A stretch of DNA of 64,000 bases from an uncultured Celeribacter sp. (GCF_963675965.1 NZ_OY780935.1:814001-878000); one strand, 5' to 3'; shown: positions 43,196-51,758, counted from the stretch's first letter. Made by a program: numbers and translations. Notes: generated from the sequence alone by a model not told the origin.

Positions 43196-43750
43196 ATGGA
43201 CGGCTTTACTATCATTGACGGCATTGTGGCGCTGGTCATCATTGTCTCGGCCCTTCTGGCCTATTCGCGCGGGTTTGTCCGCGAAGGCATGTCGATCGCA
43301 GGCTGGATCGTGGCCGCCATTCTCGGCTATATCTTCGCGCCCCAAGCGGTGCCGCTGGTTAAGGAAATCCCCTATCTGGGCGATTATATCGCGGGATCGT
43401 GTGAACTCTCGGTGATCACCGGGTTCTTTGCGGTCTTCGCAGTGGCGCTGATCGTGGTTTCGCTGTTTACGCCGCTGTTTTCCTCGGCGGTGCAGCGGTC
43501 TGCACTGGGCGGCATTGATCAGGGGCTGGGCTTTCTCTTTGGCGTTCTGCGTGGCATCATCCTTGTCGCCGTGGCGCTGGTGATCGTCGACCGTGTGGCC
43601 ACCGGCGACCCGATCGAGGTTCTGGAAAATTCGCGCACAGCCAAGGTTTTTGCGCGCAGTGCCGATAAGCTCGATGACAGCTTGCCGGACGATGCGCCGG
43701 GCTGGATCACCGCCCGCTATGAGGCATTGGTCAACAGCTGCACCGAATAA
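43196..43750 (+). CDS. cvpA: CvpA-family membrane protein
   Basis: 184-aa protein with four TMs and the CvpA pattern DGIVALVIIVSALLAYSRGF and then VREGMSIAGWIVAA. In E. coli CvpA is needed for colicin V production and envelope integrity, and it sits directly upstream of purF, as here. A cytoplasmic C-terminus of about 50 residues follows the last TM. It starts 26 bases after radA. A strong terminator separates it from purF. Confidence 0.9.
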   Translation: MDGFTIIDGIVALVIIVSALLAYSRGFVREGMSIAGWIVAAILGYIFAPQAVPLVKEIPYLGDYIAGSCELSVITGFFAVFAVALIVVSLFTPLFSSAVQRSALGGIDQGLGFLFGVLRGIILVAVALVIVDRVATGDPIEVLENSRTAKVFARSADKLDDSLPDDAPGWITARYEALVNSCTE

Positions 43751-43774
43751 GATCTCGCAAAGCGACACGCTTTG

Positions 43775-43807
43775 AAAACGGCCCACCTCCACGGTGTGGC
43801 CGTTTTT
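43775..43807 (+). terminator. Intrinsic terminator of cvpA
   Basis: Stem AACGGCC with GGCCGTT, extended internally by CACC with GGTG, followed by a T run. Confidence 0.9.
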
Positions 43808-43808
43808 C

Positions 43809-43849
43809 TTTGCGCGAACCGGCGTTAGACGCCGGACAGATCGCGCAAA
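43809..43849. other. Two-helix hairpin upstream of purF
   Basis: TTTGCGCGA (43809-43817) pairs with TCGCGCAAA (43841-43849), and CCGGCG (43819-43824) pairs with CGCCGG (43830-43835) around TTAGA. It starts right after the cvpA terminator T run and lies about 100 bases before purF. No T run follows on either strand. Confidence 0.55.
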
Positions 43850-43887
43850 ACGTGAAGAAAGAAATGTTATCCTTTCGTGACACTCGC

Positions 43888-43928
43888 TGCGATAGGTCTT
43901 AAAGGAGGGGCGACCCCCATGCGATAGG
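43888..43928. repeat. 9-bp direct repeat in the purF leader
   Basis: TGCGATAGG occurs at 43888-43896 and 43920-43928, 32 bases start to start (three helical turns). It flanks AAAGGAGGGGCGACCCCC. This may be an operator or an accident of the mini-ORF sequence. Confidence 0.45.
43919..43927 (+). other. Two-codon mini-ORF in the purF leader
   Basis: ATG CGA TAG is preceded by AAAGGAGGGG, a very strong Shine-Dalgarno, at 43901-43910. It ends 20 bases before the purF start. GGGG can pair with the following CCCC, partly hiding the ribosome binding site. Confidence 0.4.
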
Positions 43929-43946
43929 ATTCGGAGCCACAGCCTG

Positions 43947-45416
43947 ATGCTCGACATGCCGCCCGCCACGCCCTTTGATGATGACAAGCTGAAAGAGGAA
44001 TGCGGCGTCTTTGGCGCCATCGGCGTGACCGATGCAGCCTCTTTCATCGCCCTCGGCCTGCACGCGCTGCAGCACCGCGGTCAGGAAGCCGGGGGGATCG
44101 TCACCCATGATCCCGAAGCCGGGTTCCAATCCGCCCGGCGATTTGGCTACGTGCGTGACAATTTCACCTCGCAAAACGTGATCCAGTCCCTGCCCGGTTC
44201 CATCGGCATCGGCCATGTACGCTATTCCACAGCCGGATCGAAAGGCACCACCGCGATCCGCGATGTGCAGCCTTTCTTTGGCGAGTTTTCCATGGGCGGC
44301 GCAGCGATTGCCCACAACGGCAACATCACCAATGCCGAAGCATTGCGGCGCGAACTGATTGATCGCGGGTCGATTTTTCAGTCTTCTTCGGACAGCGAAT
44401 GCATCATCCATCTGATGGCCCGGTCGCTTCAGCGCAACATCCCTGAGCGGATGAAAGACGCTCTGCGCCGCGTCGAAGGGGCCTTTTCCGTCGTAGCCAT
44501 GACCCGCACCAAGCTGATCGGCGTGCGGGACCCGCGAGGCGTGCGTCCGCTGGTTCTAGGCAAAATCGGCGACAAGGGCTATGTGCTCTCCTCCGAGACC
44601 TGCGCGCTCGACATCATCGGTGCAGAGTTCGTGCGCGAGATCGAACCCGGCGAAATGGTCGTCATTTCGGACGGCAAGGTCACAAGCTCCAAACCGTTTG
44701 AAGCCCAGCCGTCACGGTTTTGCATCTTCGAACATGTCTATTTCTCCCGCCCCGACAGCATTCTGGAAGGCCGGTCCGTCTATGAGACCCGCCGCCAGAT
44801 CGGTGTTGAGCTGGCGAAAGAGGCCCCTGTCGATGCCGATCTCGTCTGCCCTGTTCCCGACAGCGGCACGCCCGCAGCCATCGGCTATGCCTTTGAAAGC
44901 GGCATTCCCTACGGAATGGGCATCATTCGCAACCAATATATGGGCCGGACGTTCATCGAGCCGTCGGAGCAGATCCGCAACATGGGCGTGCGCCTGAAAC
45001 TGAACGTCAACCGTGCCCTGATCCGTGGCAAACGCATCATCTTGGTGGACGACAGCGTGGTGCGCGGCACCACATCGCGCAAGATCAAGGACATGCTGCT
45101 GGATGCCGGTGCGGCAGAGGTGCATTTCCGCATCGCCTCGCCGCCCACCATGTGGCCCTGTTTCTATGGCGTAGACACGCCGGATCGGGACAAGCTGCTG
45201 GCGGCACAGATGAGCGTCGAAGAAATGCGTCAGCATCTGGATGTCGACAGCCTGCAGTTCATCACGTTGGACGGTCTCTATCGCGCGGCCGGTGTCACGG
45301 AAGGCCGCGACCCCAAGGCGCCGCGCTATTGCGATGCCTGTTTTTCCGGCGAATACCCGGTGGTTCCCTCCGACATGGTGGCCAAAGGGTTCGAGCTGAA
45401 ATCCTCCGCAAACTGA
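43947..45416 (+). CDS. purF: Amidophosphoribosyltransferase
   Basis: 489-aa enzyme that makes phosphoribosylamine, the first step of purine synthesis. The N-terminal nucleophile is C19 in EECGVFGAIG, exposed after propeptide removal. Glutaminase and PRTase parts are seen in GIGHVRYSTAGSKGTTAIRD and in the PRPP loop IILVDDSVVRGTTSRKI. Start ATG 43947 follows GGAG; a second ATG 9 bases on is possible. Upstream leader with a mini-ORF, direct repeat and hairpin. Confidence 0.96.
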   Translation: MLDMPPATPFDDDKLKEECGVFGAIGVTDAASFIALGLHALQHRGQEAGGIVTHDPEAGFQSARRFGYVRDNFTSQNVIQSLPGSIGIGHVRYSTAGSKGTTAIRDVQPFFGEFSMGGAAIAHNGNITNAEALRRELIDRGSIFQSSSDSECIIHLMARSLQRNIPERMKDALRRVEGAFSVVAMTRTKLIGVRDPRGVRPLVLGKIGDKGYVLSSETCALDIIGAEFVREIEPGEMVVISDGKVTSSKPFEAQPSRFCIFEHVYFSRPDSILEGRSVYETRRQIGVELAKEAPVDADLVCPVPDSGTPAAIGYAFESGIPYGMGIIRNQYMGRTFIEPSEQIRNMGVRLKLNVNRALIRGKRIILVDDSVVRGTTSRKIKDMLLDAGAAEVHFRIASPPTMWPCFYGVDTPDRDKLLAAQMSVEEMRQHLDVDSLQFITLDGLYRAAGVTEGRDPKAPRYCDACFSGEYPVVPSDMVAKGFELKSSAN

Positions 45417-45442
45417 GCGGCATTGCCATTCCGCATTTTGTT

Positions 45443-45472
45443 CGCCCGCAGGCCCTTCGCGTTCTGCGGGCG
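45443..45472 (+). terminator. Probable terminator of purF
   Basis: Nine-bp stem, CGCCCGCAG pairing with CTGCGGGCG, with a 12-nt loop, followed by a weak GATTTGC. It lies between purF and the next gene. Confidence 0.5.
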
Positions 45473-45557
45473 GATTTGCATGCGCGACACCAATGGCATT
45501 TTCATCCGTTCTGCGTTAGACGCAACCAGCGACCCACAGTGCGACAAAGGACTGCCC

Positions 45558-46076
45558 ATGGCCTCCATTCTTGACCTCGACCCGCGCTGGCGCGCGCTCA
45601 CGGATCCCGATGGCCCCTACGGCGGGGTGATCGACATCGGCTTTGACCATCCCTCCGACTGGCCGCACGACCAACGCGGGGATCAGCCGTTTGTCAAAGC
45701 GGGAGACGATCAACTGGCCTCGGAACTGTGCCGCCTTGAAGACGCAAGGTATCTTTGCGCGACGCTTTCCTTGCCCATTCGCGGTTCTGATGAGGCGGTG
45801 ATGATCGCACTCTGGGCCGAGGTGCCTCCCCCCTTGTTCTATGCCTATCTGGATCTTCTGGACGGAGGCCCGGTCCCCGCCACCGCCCTGGCGACGCTGG
45901 CCAATGATCTGTCGCCTCTGGTCGCACAGGACAGCCCGCTTACCCTGGAGTTTGGCGATGGCAGTGCCCGCCCGGCGGGTAGGCTCACCGGAATTGCCGA
46001 TATCTCGCTCGACGATCTTCTGGCGCTTTACGAAGCCAGTGGGACACTCACGCGCAGCGATCTCAATCCCTCTTGA
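45558..46076 (+). CDS. DUF2199-like hypothetical protein
   Basis: 172-aa protein with the central pattern CRLEDARYLCATLSLPIRGS then DEAVMIALWAEVPPPLFYAY, which resembles DUF2199 proteins (a strand FxRxxLxLPV followed by WV and a later acidic C-terminus). It starts at 45558 (MASILDLDPRWRAL) because AAAGGA lies just upstream; the longer frame crosses the purF terminator. Function unknown. It overlaps the SDR frame's upstream extension. Confidence 0.6.
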   Translation: MASILDLDPRWRALTDPDGPYGGVIDIGFDHPSDWPHDQRGDQPFVKAGDDQLASELCRLEDARYLCATLSLPIRGSDEAVMIALWAEVPPPLFYAYLDLLDGGPVPATALATLANDLSPLVAQDSPLTLEFGDGSARPAGRLTGIADISLDDLLALYEASGTLTRSDLNPS

Positions 46077-46108
46077 CCGCACAGGGTTTTGCCCGCACAT
46101 CTTCTGAC

Positions 46109-46777
46109 ATGACAGAGCAGACAAAAATCGCCCTCATCACAGGCGCCTCCCGCGGCCTTGGCTTCTTTCTGGCAGAGGCGCTGGCGCCACGGTATCACAT
46201 CGTCGCCGTGGCCAAGACCACCGGCGCGCTGGAAGAGCTTGATGACCGGATCAAGGCCAAAGGCGGCGAGGCCACCCTTGCCCCGATGGATGTGACCAAT
46301 CCGGACGCCATGGCGCATCTCTGCCGGGGCATTTACGACCGCTGGGGGCATATCGACCTCTGGGCGCATACCGCCGTTTATGCGCAGCTTTTGTCCCCTG
46401 CCGACCATATGGACCCAAAAGACTTTGATCGCACGATGACCACGAATGCCATCGCGACCGGCAAGCTGATCCCGATGGTCTCGCCGCTTCTGGCCATGGC
46501 AGAGACGCCCGGCGACGTGTTGTTCTTTGAGGATGAACACACAGGCGAGAAATTCTTCGGGGCCTATGGTGCCTCCAAAGCCGCGCAGATTGCCATGGCG
46601 AAAAGCTGGCAGGCCGAATCCGCCAATATCGCCAAAGCCCCACGCATTCATATCCTGCGCCCGCGACCGATGCCGACAGCAACCCGCGCAAGGTTCTTCC
46701 CCGGAGAAGACAAGACCAGCCTCACCCACCCACGGGAAGAAGCCCCGCGCCTGCTGCAAGAGGCGGGGATTTCCTGA
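46109..46777 (+). CDS. Short-chain dehydrogenase/reductase
   Basis: 222-aa Rossmann SDR. The cofactor loop is ITGASRGLGFFLAEA and the catalytic pair is Y-x-x-x-K in FGAYGASKAAQIAMA. The short length and DVTNPDAMAHLCRGIYDRWG point to a classical SDR. Substrate unknown. Start at 46109 (MTEQTKIALIT) chosen; a TTG further upstream overlaps the previous gene. Confidence 0.88.
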   Translation: MTEQTKIALITGASRGLGFFLAEALAPRYHIVAVAKTTGALEELDDRIKAKGGEATLAPMDVTNPDAMAHLCRGIYDRWGHIDLWAHTAVYAQLLSPADHMDPKDFDRTMTTNAIATGKLIPMVSPLLAMAETPGDVLFFEDEHTGEKFFGAYGASKAAQIAMAKSWQAESANIAKAPRIHILRPRPMPTATRARFFPGEDKTSLTHPREEAPRLLQEAGIS

Positions 46778-46900
46778 ACCGCCCCATTGCGCCACCTGGC
46801 AGCGCTTTTCTCTGCTTTCCGCGTCTCATTTGAGGCCCGTGGCTTGCTGCGATTCCGCAGCTGCATTAAGGAAGAAAGCAACACAAGAGAAAGCAAAGCA

Positions 46901-47683
46901 ATGCGTATCCTGATCACCAATGACGACGGCATCAACGCCCCCGGACTGAAAACCCTCGAAGCCATCGCCCATGAGGTGGCGGGACCAGAGGGTGAGATCT
47001 GGATCGTCGCCCCGGCCTTTGAACAATCCGGCGTGGCGCATTGCATTTCCTATGCCCATCCCACGATGATCAGCGAATTGGGACCGCGTCGCTGGGCTGC
47101 CGAAGGCTCCCCCGCCGATTGCGTTCTGGCCGGTCTCTATGACGTGCTGCCCGAACGCCCCGATCTGGTGCTCTCCGGGGTGAACCGCGGCAACAACGCG
47201 GGTGAAAACGTGATGTATTCCGGCACCATCGGCGGCGCCATGGAGGCCGCGCTACAAGGCGTCAAGGCCATCGCCCTGTCGCAGTTTCTGGGGCCGCAGA
47301 ACTATCACCTAGACGACATGTTCGAAAGCGCAGCCGCCCACGGCGCCAAGGTCGTCAAACACCTGCTGGAAAAGGCGCCATGGGGCGACGGCGAAGAATA
47401 CGGCCTGTTCTACAACGTCAACTTTCCGCCCCTGCCCGCCTCTGAGACCAAAGGCATGGAAGTCTGCCGTCAGGGCCGTCGCCCCAGCGCAGGTTTTGGC
47501 CTCGAAGGACAGATTTCGCCTTCGGGCCGCCGGTTCCTTTGGGTGCGCGGCTCGGAGCAATCCGTTGAAACCGGGCCGGGCACCGATGTGTCCTCCAATC
47601 TGGCTGGTCACATTTCGATCACCCCGCTGAGGGCGGATCTGACCGCGCATGATGCAATTGAAGGGCTGAAAGAGACGTTCTGA
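46901..47683 (+). CDS. surE: 5'-nucleotidase SurE
   Basis: 260-aa metal-dependent phosphatase. The signature MRILITNDDGINAPGLKTLE contains the metal-binding NDD, and VLSGVNRGNNAGENVMYSGT and EGSPADCVLAGLYDVL follow. It removes phosphate from nucleoside 5'- and 3'-monophosphates. Start ATG 46901; the upstream extension is not conserved. Its stop overlaps the pcm start (TGATG), a classic stationary-phase pair. Confidence 0.95.
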   Translation: MRILITNDDGINAPGLKTLEAIAHEVAGPEGEIWIVAPAFEQSGVAHCISYAHPTMISELGPRRWAAEGSPADCVLAGLYDVLPERPDLVLSGVNRGNNAGENVMYSGTIGGAMEAALQGVKAIALSQFLGPQNYHLDDMFESAAAHGAKVVKHLLEKAPWGDGEEYGLFYNVNFPPLPASETKGMEVCRQGRRPSAGFGLEGQISPSGRRFLWVRGSEQSVETGPGTDVSSNLAGHISITPLRADLTAHDAIEGLKETF

Positions 47684-48324
47684 TGACCATGGACGCCGAA
47701 GCCAAGATGCAGTTTCTCTACACGCTCCGCTCCAAGGGCGTGACTGATCTGCGGACGCTTCAGGCCATGGAAAAGATCGACCGGGGTGCCTTTGTCAAAG
47801 GCGTCTTCTCTGAGCGCGCCTATGAAGACATGCCGCTGCCGATTGCCTGCGGCCAGACGATTTCGCAACCCTCCGTGGTCGGTCTGATGACGCAGGCGCT
47901 CAATGTGCAGCCGCGCGACAAGGTGCTTGAGGTCGGCACTGGCTCTGGCTATCAGGCCGCCGTGCTTAGCCAGCTGTCCCGCCGCGTCTACACGGTGGAT
48001 CGCTATGTCCGGCTGGTGCGCGACGCCCAACGGGTGTTCGATGCTTTGGGCATTGTCAATATCACCGCCATGGCCGTTGACGGCAGCCATGGGCTGCCCG
48101 ATCAGGCCCCTTTTGATCGCATCCTTGTGACCGCCGCCGCCGAAGACCCGCCGGGGCCGCTCTTGGCGCAATTGAAAACTGGCGGTATCATGGTGCTGCC
48201 CGTCGGGCAGTCGGACACGGTGCAAAGCCTGATCAAGGTGACACGTCTGGAGAGCGGCTTCGACTACGAAGAACTGCGCGCCGTGCGCTTCGTGCCCCTC
48301 GTCGAGGGGATGGGACAGGAATAA
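47683..48324 (+). CDS. pcm: Protein-L-isoaspartate O-methyltransferase
   Basis: 213-aa SAM-dependent repair enzyme that methylates damaged aspartyl residues. SAM motif I is VLEVGTGSGYQAAVLSQL, and the family loop GQTISQPSVVGLMTQAL is present. It is immediately downstream of surE with overlapping start and stop. The next gene encodes the LysM/M23 lipoprotein, another traditional member of this cluster (surE-pcm-nlpD). Confidence 0.95.
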   Translation: MTMDAEAKMQFLYTLRSKGVTDLRTLQAMEKIDRGAFVKGVFSERAYEDMPLPIACGQTISQPSVVGLMTQALNVQPRDKVLEVGTGSGYQAAVLSQLSRRVYTVDRYVRLVRDAQRVFDALGIVNITAMAVDGSHGLPDQAPFDRILVTAAAEDPPGPLLAQLKTGGIMVLPVGQSDTVQSLIKVTRLESGFDYEELRAVRFVPLVEGMGQE

Positions 48325-48326
48325 AT

Positions 48327-48376
48327 TCCCCTTGAATACAGGGGACGCAAAGGGTGAAAAGCCCTGAAAACAGGGC
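48327..48376 (+). other. Two small hairpins between pcm and the M23 lipoprotein gene
   Basis: TCCCCT (48327-48332) pairs with AGGGGA (48340-48345), and GCCCTG (48361-48366) pairs with CAGGGC (48371-48376) around AAAA. No T runs follow, so they may act in mRNA processing rather than termination. Confidence 0.4.
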
Positions 48377-48403
48377 AAAGCCCAAAGATTTGAGGACAGA
48401 GCC

Positions 48404-49612
48404 ATGACCATTTCCAAAACGGCCTCCCCCGCCTCCAAACGCGCAAGCCGCGGCAAGTTGTTGCTTGTCGGCTGTGCCTTTGCAGCACTGAGCGCCTGCG
48501 ACAAACCTTTTGATCTCGATATGCGTGGCCTGACCGATGGGTTTTCCACGGCTCCCGCCGCCACCGAAGCACGCACAGTCGCCAAACCGCGCCCCGATGC
48601 CAATGGGGTGATTTCCTATCCCAACTATCAGGTGGCCGTGGCCAACCGAGGCGACACGATCAACAGCGTTGCGAACCGCCTTGGGCTGTCTGGCCCGGAA
48701 CTGGCCCGCTACAACGGCATCCCTGAAGATGTCACCCTGCGCGCAGGTGAGGTGATCGCCCTGCCCCGCCGCGTCGGCGAAGCCAGTTCGACCGCCACCC
48801 GCGCAGGCACCATTGCCTCAGGTCAACGCATCGACATCACGACGCTGGCCGAAGAGGGGCTGAACAATGCCCAGTCCGGTCAGACTGGTTCCTCGACCAC
48901 CACGATGACACAGGCCAAGCCGTCGGCCCCTGTCGCCGGAATGGAACCGATCCGGCACCAGGTTCAGCGCGGCGAAACCGCCTATTCCATCGCCCGCAAA
49001 TATGGTGTGTCGGTGCGAGCGCTGGCAGATTGGAACGGTCTTGGATCTGATCTGGCCGTCACAGAGGGGCGCTATCTGCTGATCCCGGTGAAGATGTCAG
49101 AAAGCAGCAGCACGGCCAGCACGACCAGCGAACCCGGTCAGGGCTCACCGACCCCGGTGCCGCCCTCAGCCACCGAACCACTGCCCGATCCGGATACGGC
49201 GAAACCCGCCCCGACCACGACCAAACCTGCAGCAGATCTGGGCGCGACGCAGTCTGCGTCGAGCTCGGAAATGGTCAAGCCGGTCTCCGGTGCGATCATT
49301 CGTGACTATGACAAGACCAAGTCGAAGTTCATTCTCTTTGCCGCCCCTGCAGGCACGCCGGTGCAGGCTGCCAAGGCCGGGACCGTCAAATTGATTTCCA
49401 CCAACGCCGATGGCGTTCGGATCATGGTGATCGATCACGGGGACGGTCTGCAGACCGCCTATAGCTTCATTGATGGGATCACAGTGAAAAAAGGCGACAA
49501 GGTGAAACGCGGCCAGACCATCGCCAAGGTGACGGCCAACGAATTCAATGCTTTGCAGTTCATGGTCTTCAAGGGAACACAGACCGTCGACCCGACGCCC
49601 TATCTGAATTAA
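48404..49612 (+). CDS. LysM/M23 lipoprotein, NlpD-like
   Basis: 402-aa predicted lipoprotein (lipobox region LSACDKPFDLD, signal from about residue 15). Two LysM peptidoglycan-binding repeats are seen: YQVAVANRGDTINSVANRLG and RHQVQRGETAYSIARKYGVS. A degenerate M23 (LytM) domain occupies about 290-400 (KPVSGAIIRDYDKTKSKFIL, then VMVIDHGDGLQTAYSFIDG). The catalytic HxxxD and HxH histidines are largely replaced, as in NlpD/EnvC activators, so it probably activates an amidase at division rather than cutting itself. Follows surE-pcm. Confidence 0.87.
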   Translation: MTISKTASPASKRASRGKLLLVGCAFAALSACDKPFDLDMRGLTDGFSTAPAATEARTVAKPRPDANGVISYPNYQVAVANRGDTINSVANRLGLSGPELARYNGIPEDVTLRAGEVIALPRRVGEASSTATRAGTIASGQRIDITTLAEEGLNNAQSGQTGSSTTTMTQAKPSAPVAGMEPIRHQVQRGETAYSIARKYGVSVRALADWNGLGSDLAVTEGRYLLIPVKMSESSSTASTTSEPGQGSPTPVPPSATEPLPDPDTAKPAPTTTKPAADLGATQSASSSEMVKPVSGAIIRDYDKTKSKFILFAAPAGTPVQAAKAGTVKLISTNADGVRIMVIDHGDGLQTAYSFIDGITVKKGDKVKRGQTIAKVTANEFNALQFMVFKGTQTVDPTPYLN

Positions 49613-49621
49613 ACAACGGCG

Positions 49622-49651
49622 ACGTTGCGGCAACGCGCCGCCGCAACGTTT
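49622..49651 (+). terminator. Intrinsic terminator of the M23 lipoprotein gene
   Basis: Ten-bp stem ACGTTGCGGC pairing with GCCGCAACGT around an 8-nt loop, then TTTCTTATT. Confidence 0.85.
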
Positions 49652-50007
49652 CTTATTAACCCCCTGTTAATCATTTCACCCCTAAGGTCATCAGCAGGAT
49701 CCGCACCCATTCAGCGGCATCCTGCGCTGTGCTTTGCGTGGCGCAATAAGCAGCGAGAAGCGTCCTGACCCTGTGATCCCCACCCCCGGGCCCACCACCC
49801 ATCGGATCACTGCAATTGCCCTTTGGTCAGGACGCGATCGCCTTTCTCCGAAAACACCATGCTGCCCAATCCAGACCCAGACCAGTCAGGCAGATCGTGT
49901 CCTCAAAAACCAGAAAGCGCGCACGAGGTCAGCGCCGCGGGTTCCGTGTCAGGCCTCAAAAGCAAATGAAAGGGACCGTCCGACGACGCGGGTGCGAAAC
50001 GGCGGAC
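49652..50007. other. Gene-free structured gap between M23 lipoprotein and DUF815 genes
   Basis: A 356-bp convergent spacer without a convincing ORF. In order it holds: an ATTAAC-N5-GTTAAT palindrome (49655-49671); an 11-bp bulged hairpin, GCAGGATCCGC with GCGGcATCCTGC (49694-49725); and a compound hairpin with outer arms GCGTCCTGACC (49760-49770) and GGTCAGGACGC (49825-49835) and inner arms GTGATCC (49773-49779) and GGATCAC (49804-49810). No T run follows the hairpins. This may be a small RNA or an RNA element, but no promoter can be assigned confidently. Confidence 0.45.
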
Positions 50008-50859
50008 TTAGCCGCTCTGGGTCAAAGACACGCCGTTGCGACCGGCCAGATCGGTGAAATACTGCCATGCCACCCGACCAGAGCGCGAGCCCCGCGTCGC
50101 CTGCCATTCCACGGCTTCCGCACGCAGCGTCTCATCATCGATCTCAACACCAAAGGCATCGCAATAGCCCCGGATCATCGACAGATATTCGTCCTGCGAA
50201 CAGGGGTGGAAGCCCAGCCAGAGACCGAAGCGATCCGACAAGGACACTTTTTCCTCGGTCGCCTCCGACGGGGAAATCGCAGAGCTACGTTCGTTTTCAA
50301 TCATATCCCGCGGCATCAGGTGACGCCGGTTCGATGTAGCGTAGAACAACACATTGTCCGGGCGCCCTTCGATGCCGCCATCCAGCACCGCCTTGAGCGA
50401 TTTGTAATGCTGGTCGTCATGGCTGAAGGACAGGTCATCGCAGAACAGCAGAAAACGATGATCGGAGCCACGCAGCAGGTTCAGCAGGCGCGCAACCGAC
50501 GGCAGATCTTCGCGCTGCATCTCAACAACCTTCAGCGGATGGCCTTCTGCATTCACAGCGGCATGGACGGATTTGACCAGTGAAGATTTGCCCATCCCGC
50601 GCGCGCCCCAGAGCAGCGCGTTGTTGGCCGACAGGCCGCGGGCGAACTGCCGGGTGTTTTCCAGCAACGTATCGCGGGCGCGATTGACGCCAACGAGCAG
50701 AGAGATATCGACGCGCGACACCCGTTTCACCGGCACAAGCGCATCGGGATCGGTCTGCCAGACATAGGCATCCGCGCTGTCGAAATCCGGCGCAGCCAGC
50801 GGCGCAGGCGCCATACGTTCCAGAGCTTTTGCAATACGCTTCAGGGTCTTTTTGGTCAT
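50008..50859 (-). CDS. DUF815 AAA-like ATP-binding protein
   Basis: 283-aa protein of the DUF815 family. Walker A is WGARGMGKSSLVKSVH and Walker B is RFLLFCDDLSFSHDDQHYKS. Additional family strings include YATSNRRHLMPRDMIENERS and DRFGLWLGFHPCSQDEYLSM. Role unknown; some relatives are near Sec or Tat genes, as here with tatC upstream on the same strand. The start MTKKTLKRIAKALERM is typical. The arginine finger is probably within RSGRVAW. Confidence 0.85.
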   Translation of the reverse strand: MTKKTLKRIAKALERMAPAPLAAPDFDSADAYVWQTDPDALVPVKRVSRVDISLLVGVNRARDTLLENTRQFARGLSANNALLWGARGMGKSSLVKSVHAAVNAEGHPLKVVEMQREDLPSVARLLNLLRGSDHRFLLFCDDLSFSHDDQHYKSLKAVLDGGIEGRPDNVLFYATSNRRHLMPRDMIENERSSAISPSEATEEKVSLSDRFGLWLGFHPCSQDEYLSMIRGYCDAFGVEIDDETLRAEAVEWQATRGSRSGRVAWQYFTDLAGRNGVSLTQSG

Positions 50860-50882
50860 AGCGTCCGTCTTTTCTGCTCGAG

Positions 50883-51758
50883 TCAGTCTTCGTCGAAATC
50901 GTCTTCGTCATCCAACACGCCAGCCGCACGCAGTTCTTCGTTGCGTTTCTTTTCGACCCGGGCGACGAGGAAAATCGAGATTTCATAAAGACCGTAAACC
51001 ACGGTGAACAGGATCAACTGGGTGGTCACATCCGGCGGGGTCACCAAGGCGGCGACGGTCAGGATGCCGACCACCGCATATTTGCGCATGCTGCGCAGCC
51101 CTGCGGCACTGGCCAGCCCGGCCTTGCCCATCAGGGTCAAAAGCACCGGAAGCTGGAAGCACAGGCCGAAAGCGACGATCATTTTCAACGTGATATCAAG
51201 GCTTTCATTCACCTTACCATTGAAAACGATGTCGATCCCCGTGTCTTTGGTCGCGCTGGCAACATCGCCGCCGTTGTCGACTAGAGCGCCCACGAAGGAC
51301 GGCAAATCGGCAAAGCCCAGGAAAAAGGTCATCGCCAGCGGCACAACCACATATTGCGCGAAAGCCGCCCCGGCCAGAAAAAGCATCGGCGAGGCAATCA
51401 GAAACGGCAGGAAGGCGTTCTTTTCATTACGATACAGACCCGGCGCCACAAAGCGCCACAGCTGATAGGCGATCACCGGGAAGGCCAGCACCAGACCGCC
51501 GACCATAGACACACGGATCAGGGTAAAGAAATACTCCTGAGGCGCGGTATATTGCATCACCGGATTGGGGTTGCCGAGGTTGCGCATGGTGTTTTCGATC
51601 GGTACCAGCAGGAAATCCAGAATGTGGCCGCCCACGGTGAAGCAGATCACCATCCCCACCACAAAGGCGAGCGCCGCCCGGATCAACCGGGTGCGCAGCT
51701 CCGCCAGATGTTCGATCAGCGGCGCACTGCTGTCTTCGATATCGCTGTCGTAGCTCAT
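50883..51758 (-). CDS. tatC: Sec-independent protein translocase TatC
   Basis: 291-aa Tat receptor subunit with six TMs. The family signatures LIEHLAELRTRLIRAALAFV and YQLWRFVAPGLYRNEKNAFL are present. The usual catalytic-type glutamate and proline positions (F94-E103 region) fit this. It recognises twin-arginine signal peptides with TatB. Its ATG overlaps the tatB stop, and the tatABC order is the standard one. The acidic C-terminus (LDDEDDFDED) is longer than in E. coli. Confidence 0.96.
   Translation of the reverse strand: MSYDSDIEDSSAPLIEHLAELRTRLIRAALAFVVGMVICFTVGGHILDFLLVPIENTMRNLGNPNPVMQYTAPQEYFFTLIRVSMVGGLVLAFPVIAYQLWRFVAPGLYRNEKNAFLPFLIASPMLFLAGAAFAQYVVVPLAMTFFLGFADLPSFVGALVDNGGDVASATKDTGIDIVFNGKVNESLDITLKMIVAFGLCFQLPVLLTLMGKAGLASAAGLRSMRKYAVVGILTVAALVTPPDVTTQLILFTVVYGLYEISIFLVARVEKKRNEELRAAGVLDDEDDFDED

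Noticed and set aside
49734..50057. A 107-codon plus-strand frame in the structured gap
   Set aside because: Low-complexity R/P/T/S-rich sequence across a convergent region with hairpins; no start signal and no coding character.
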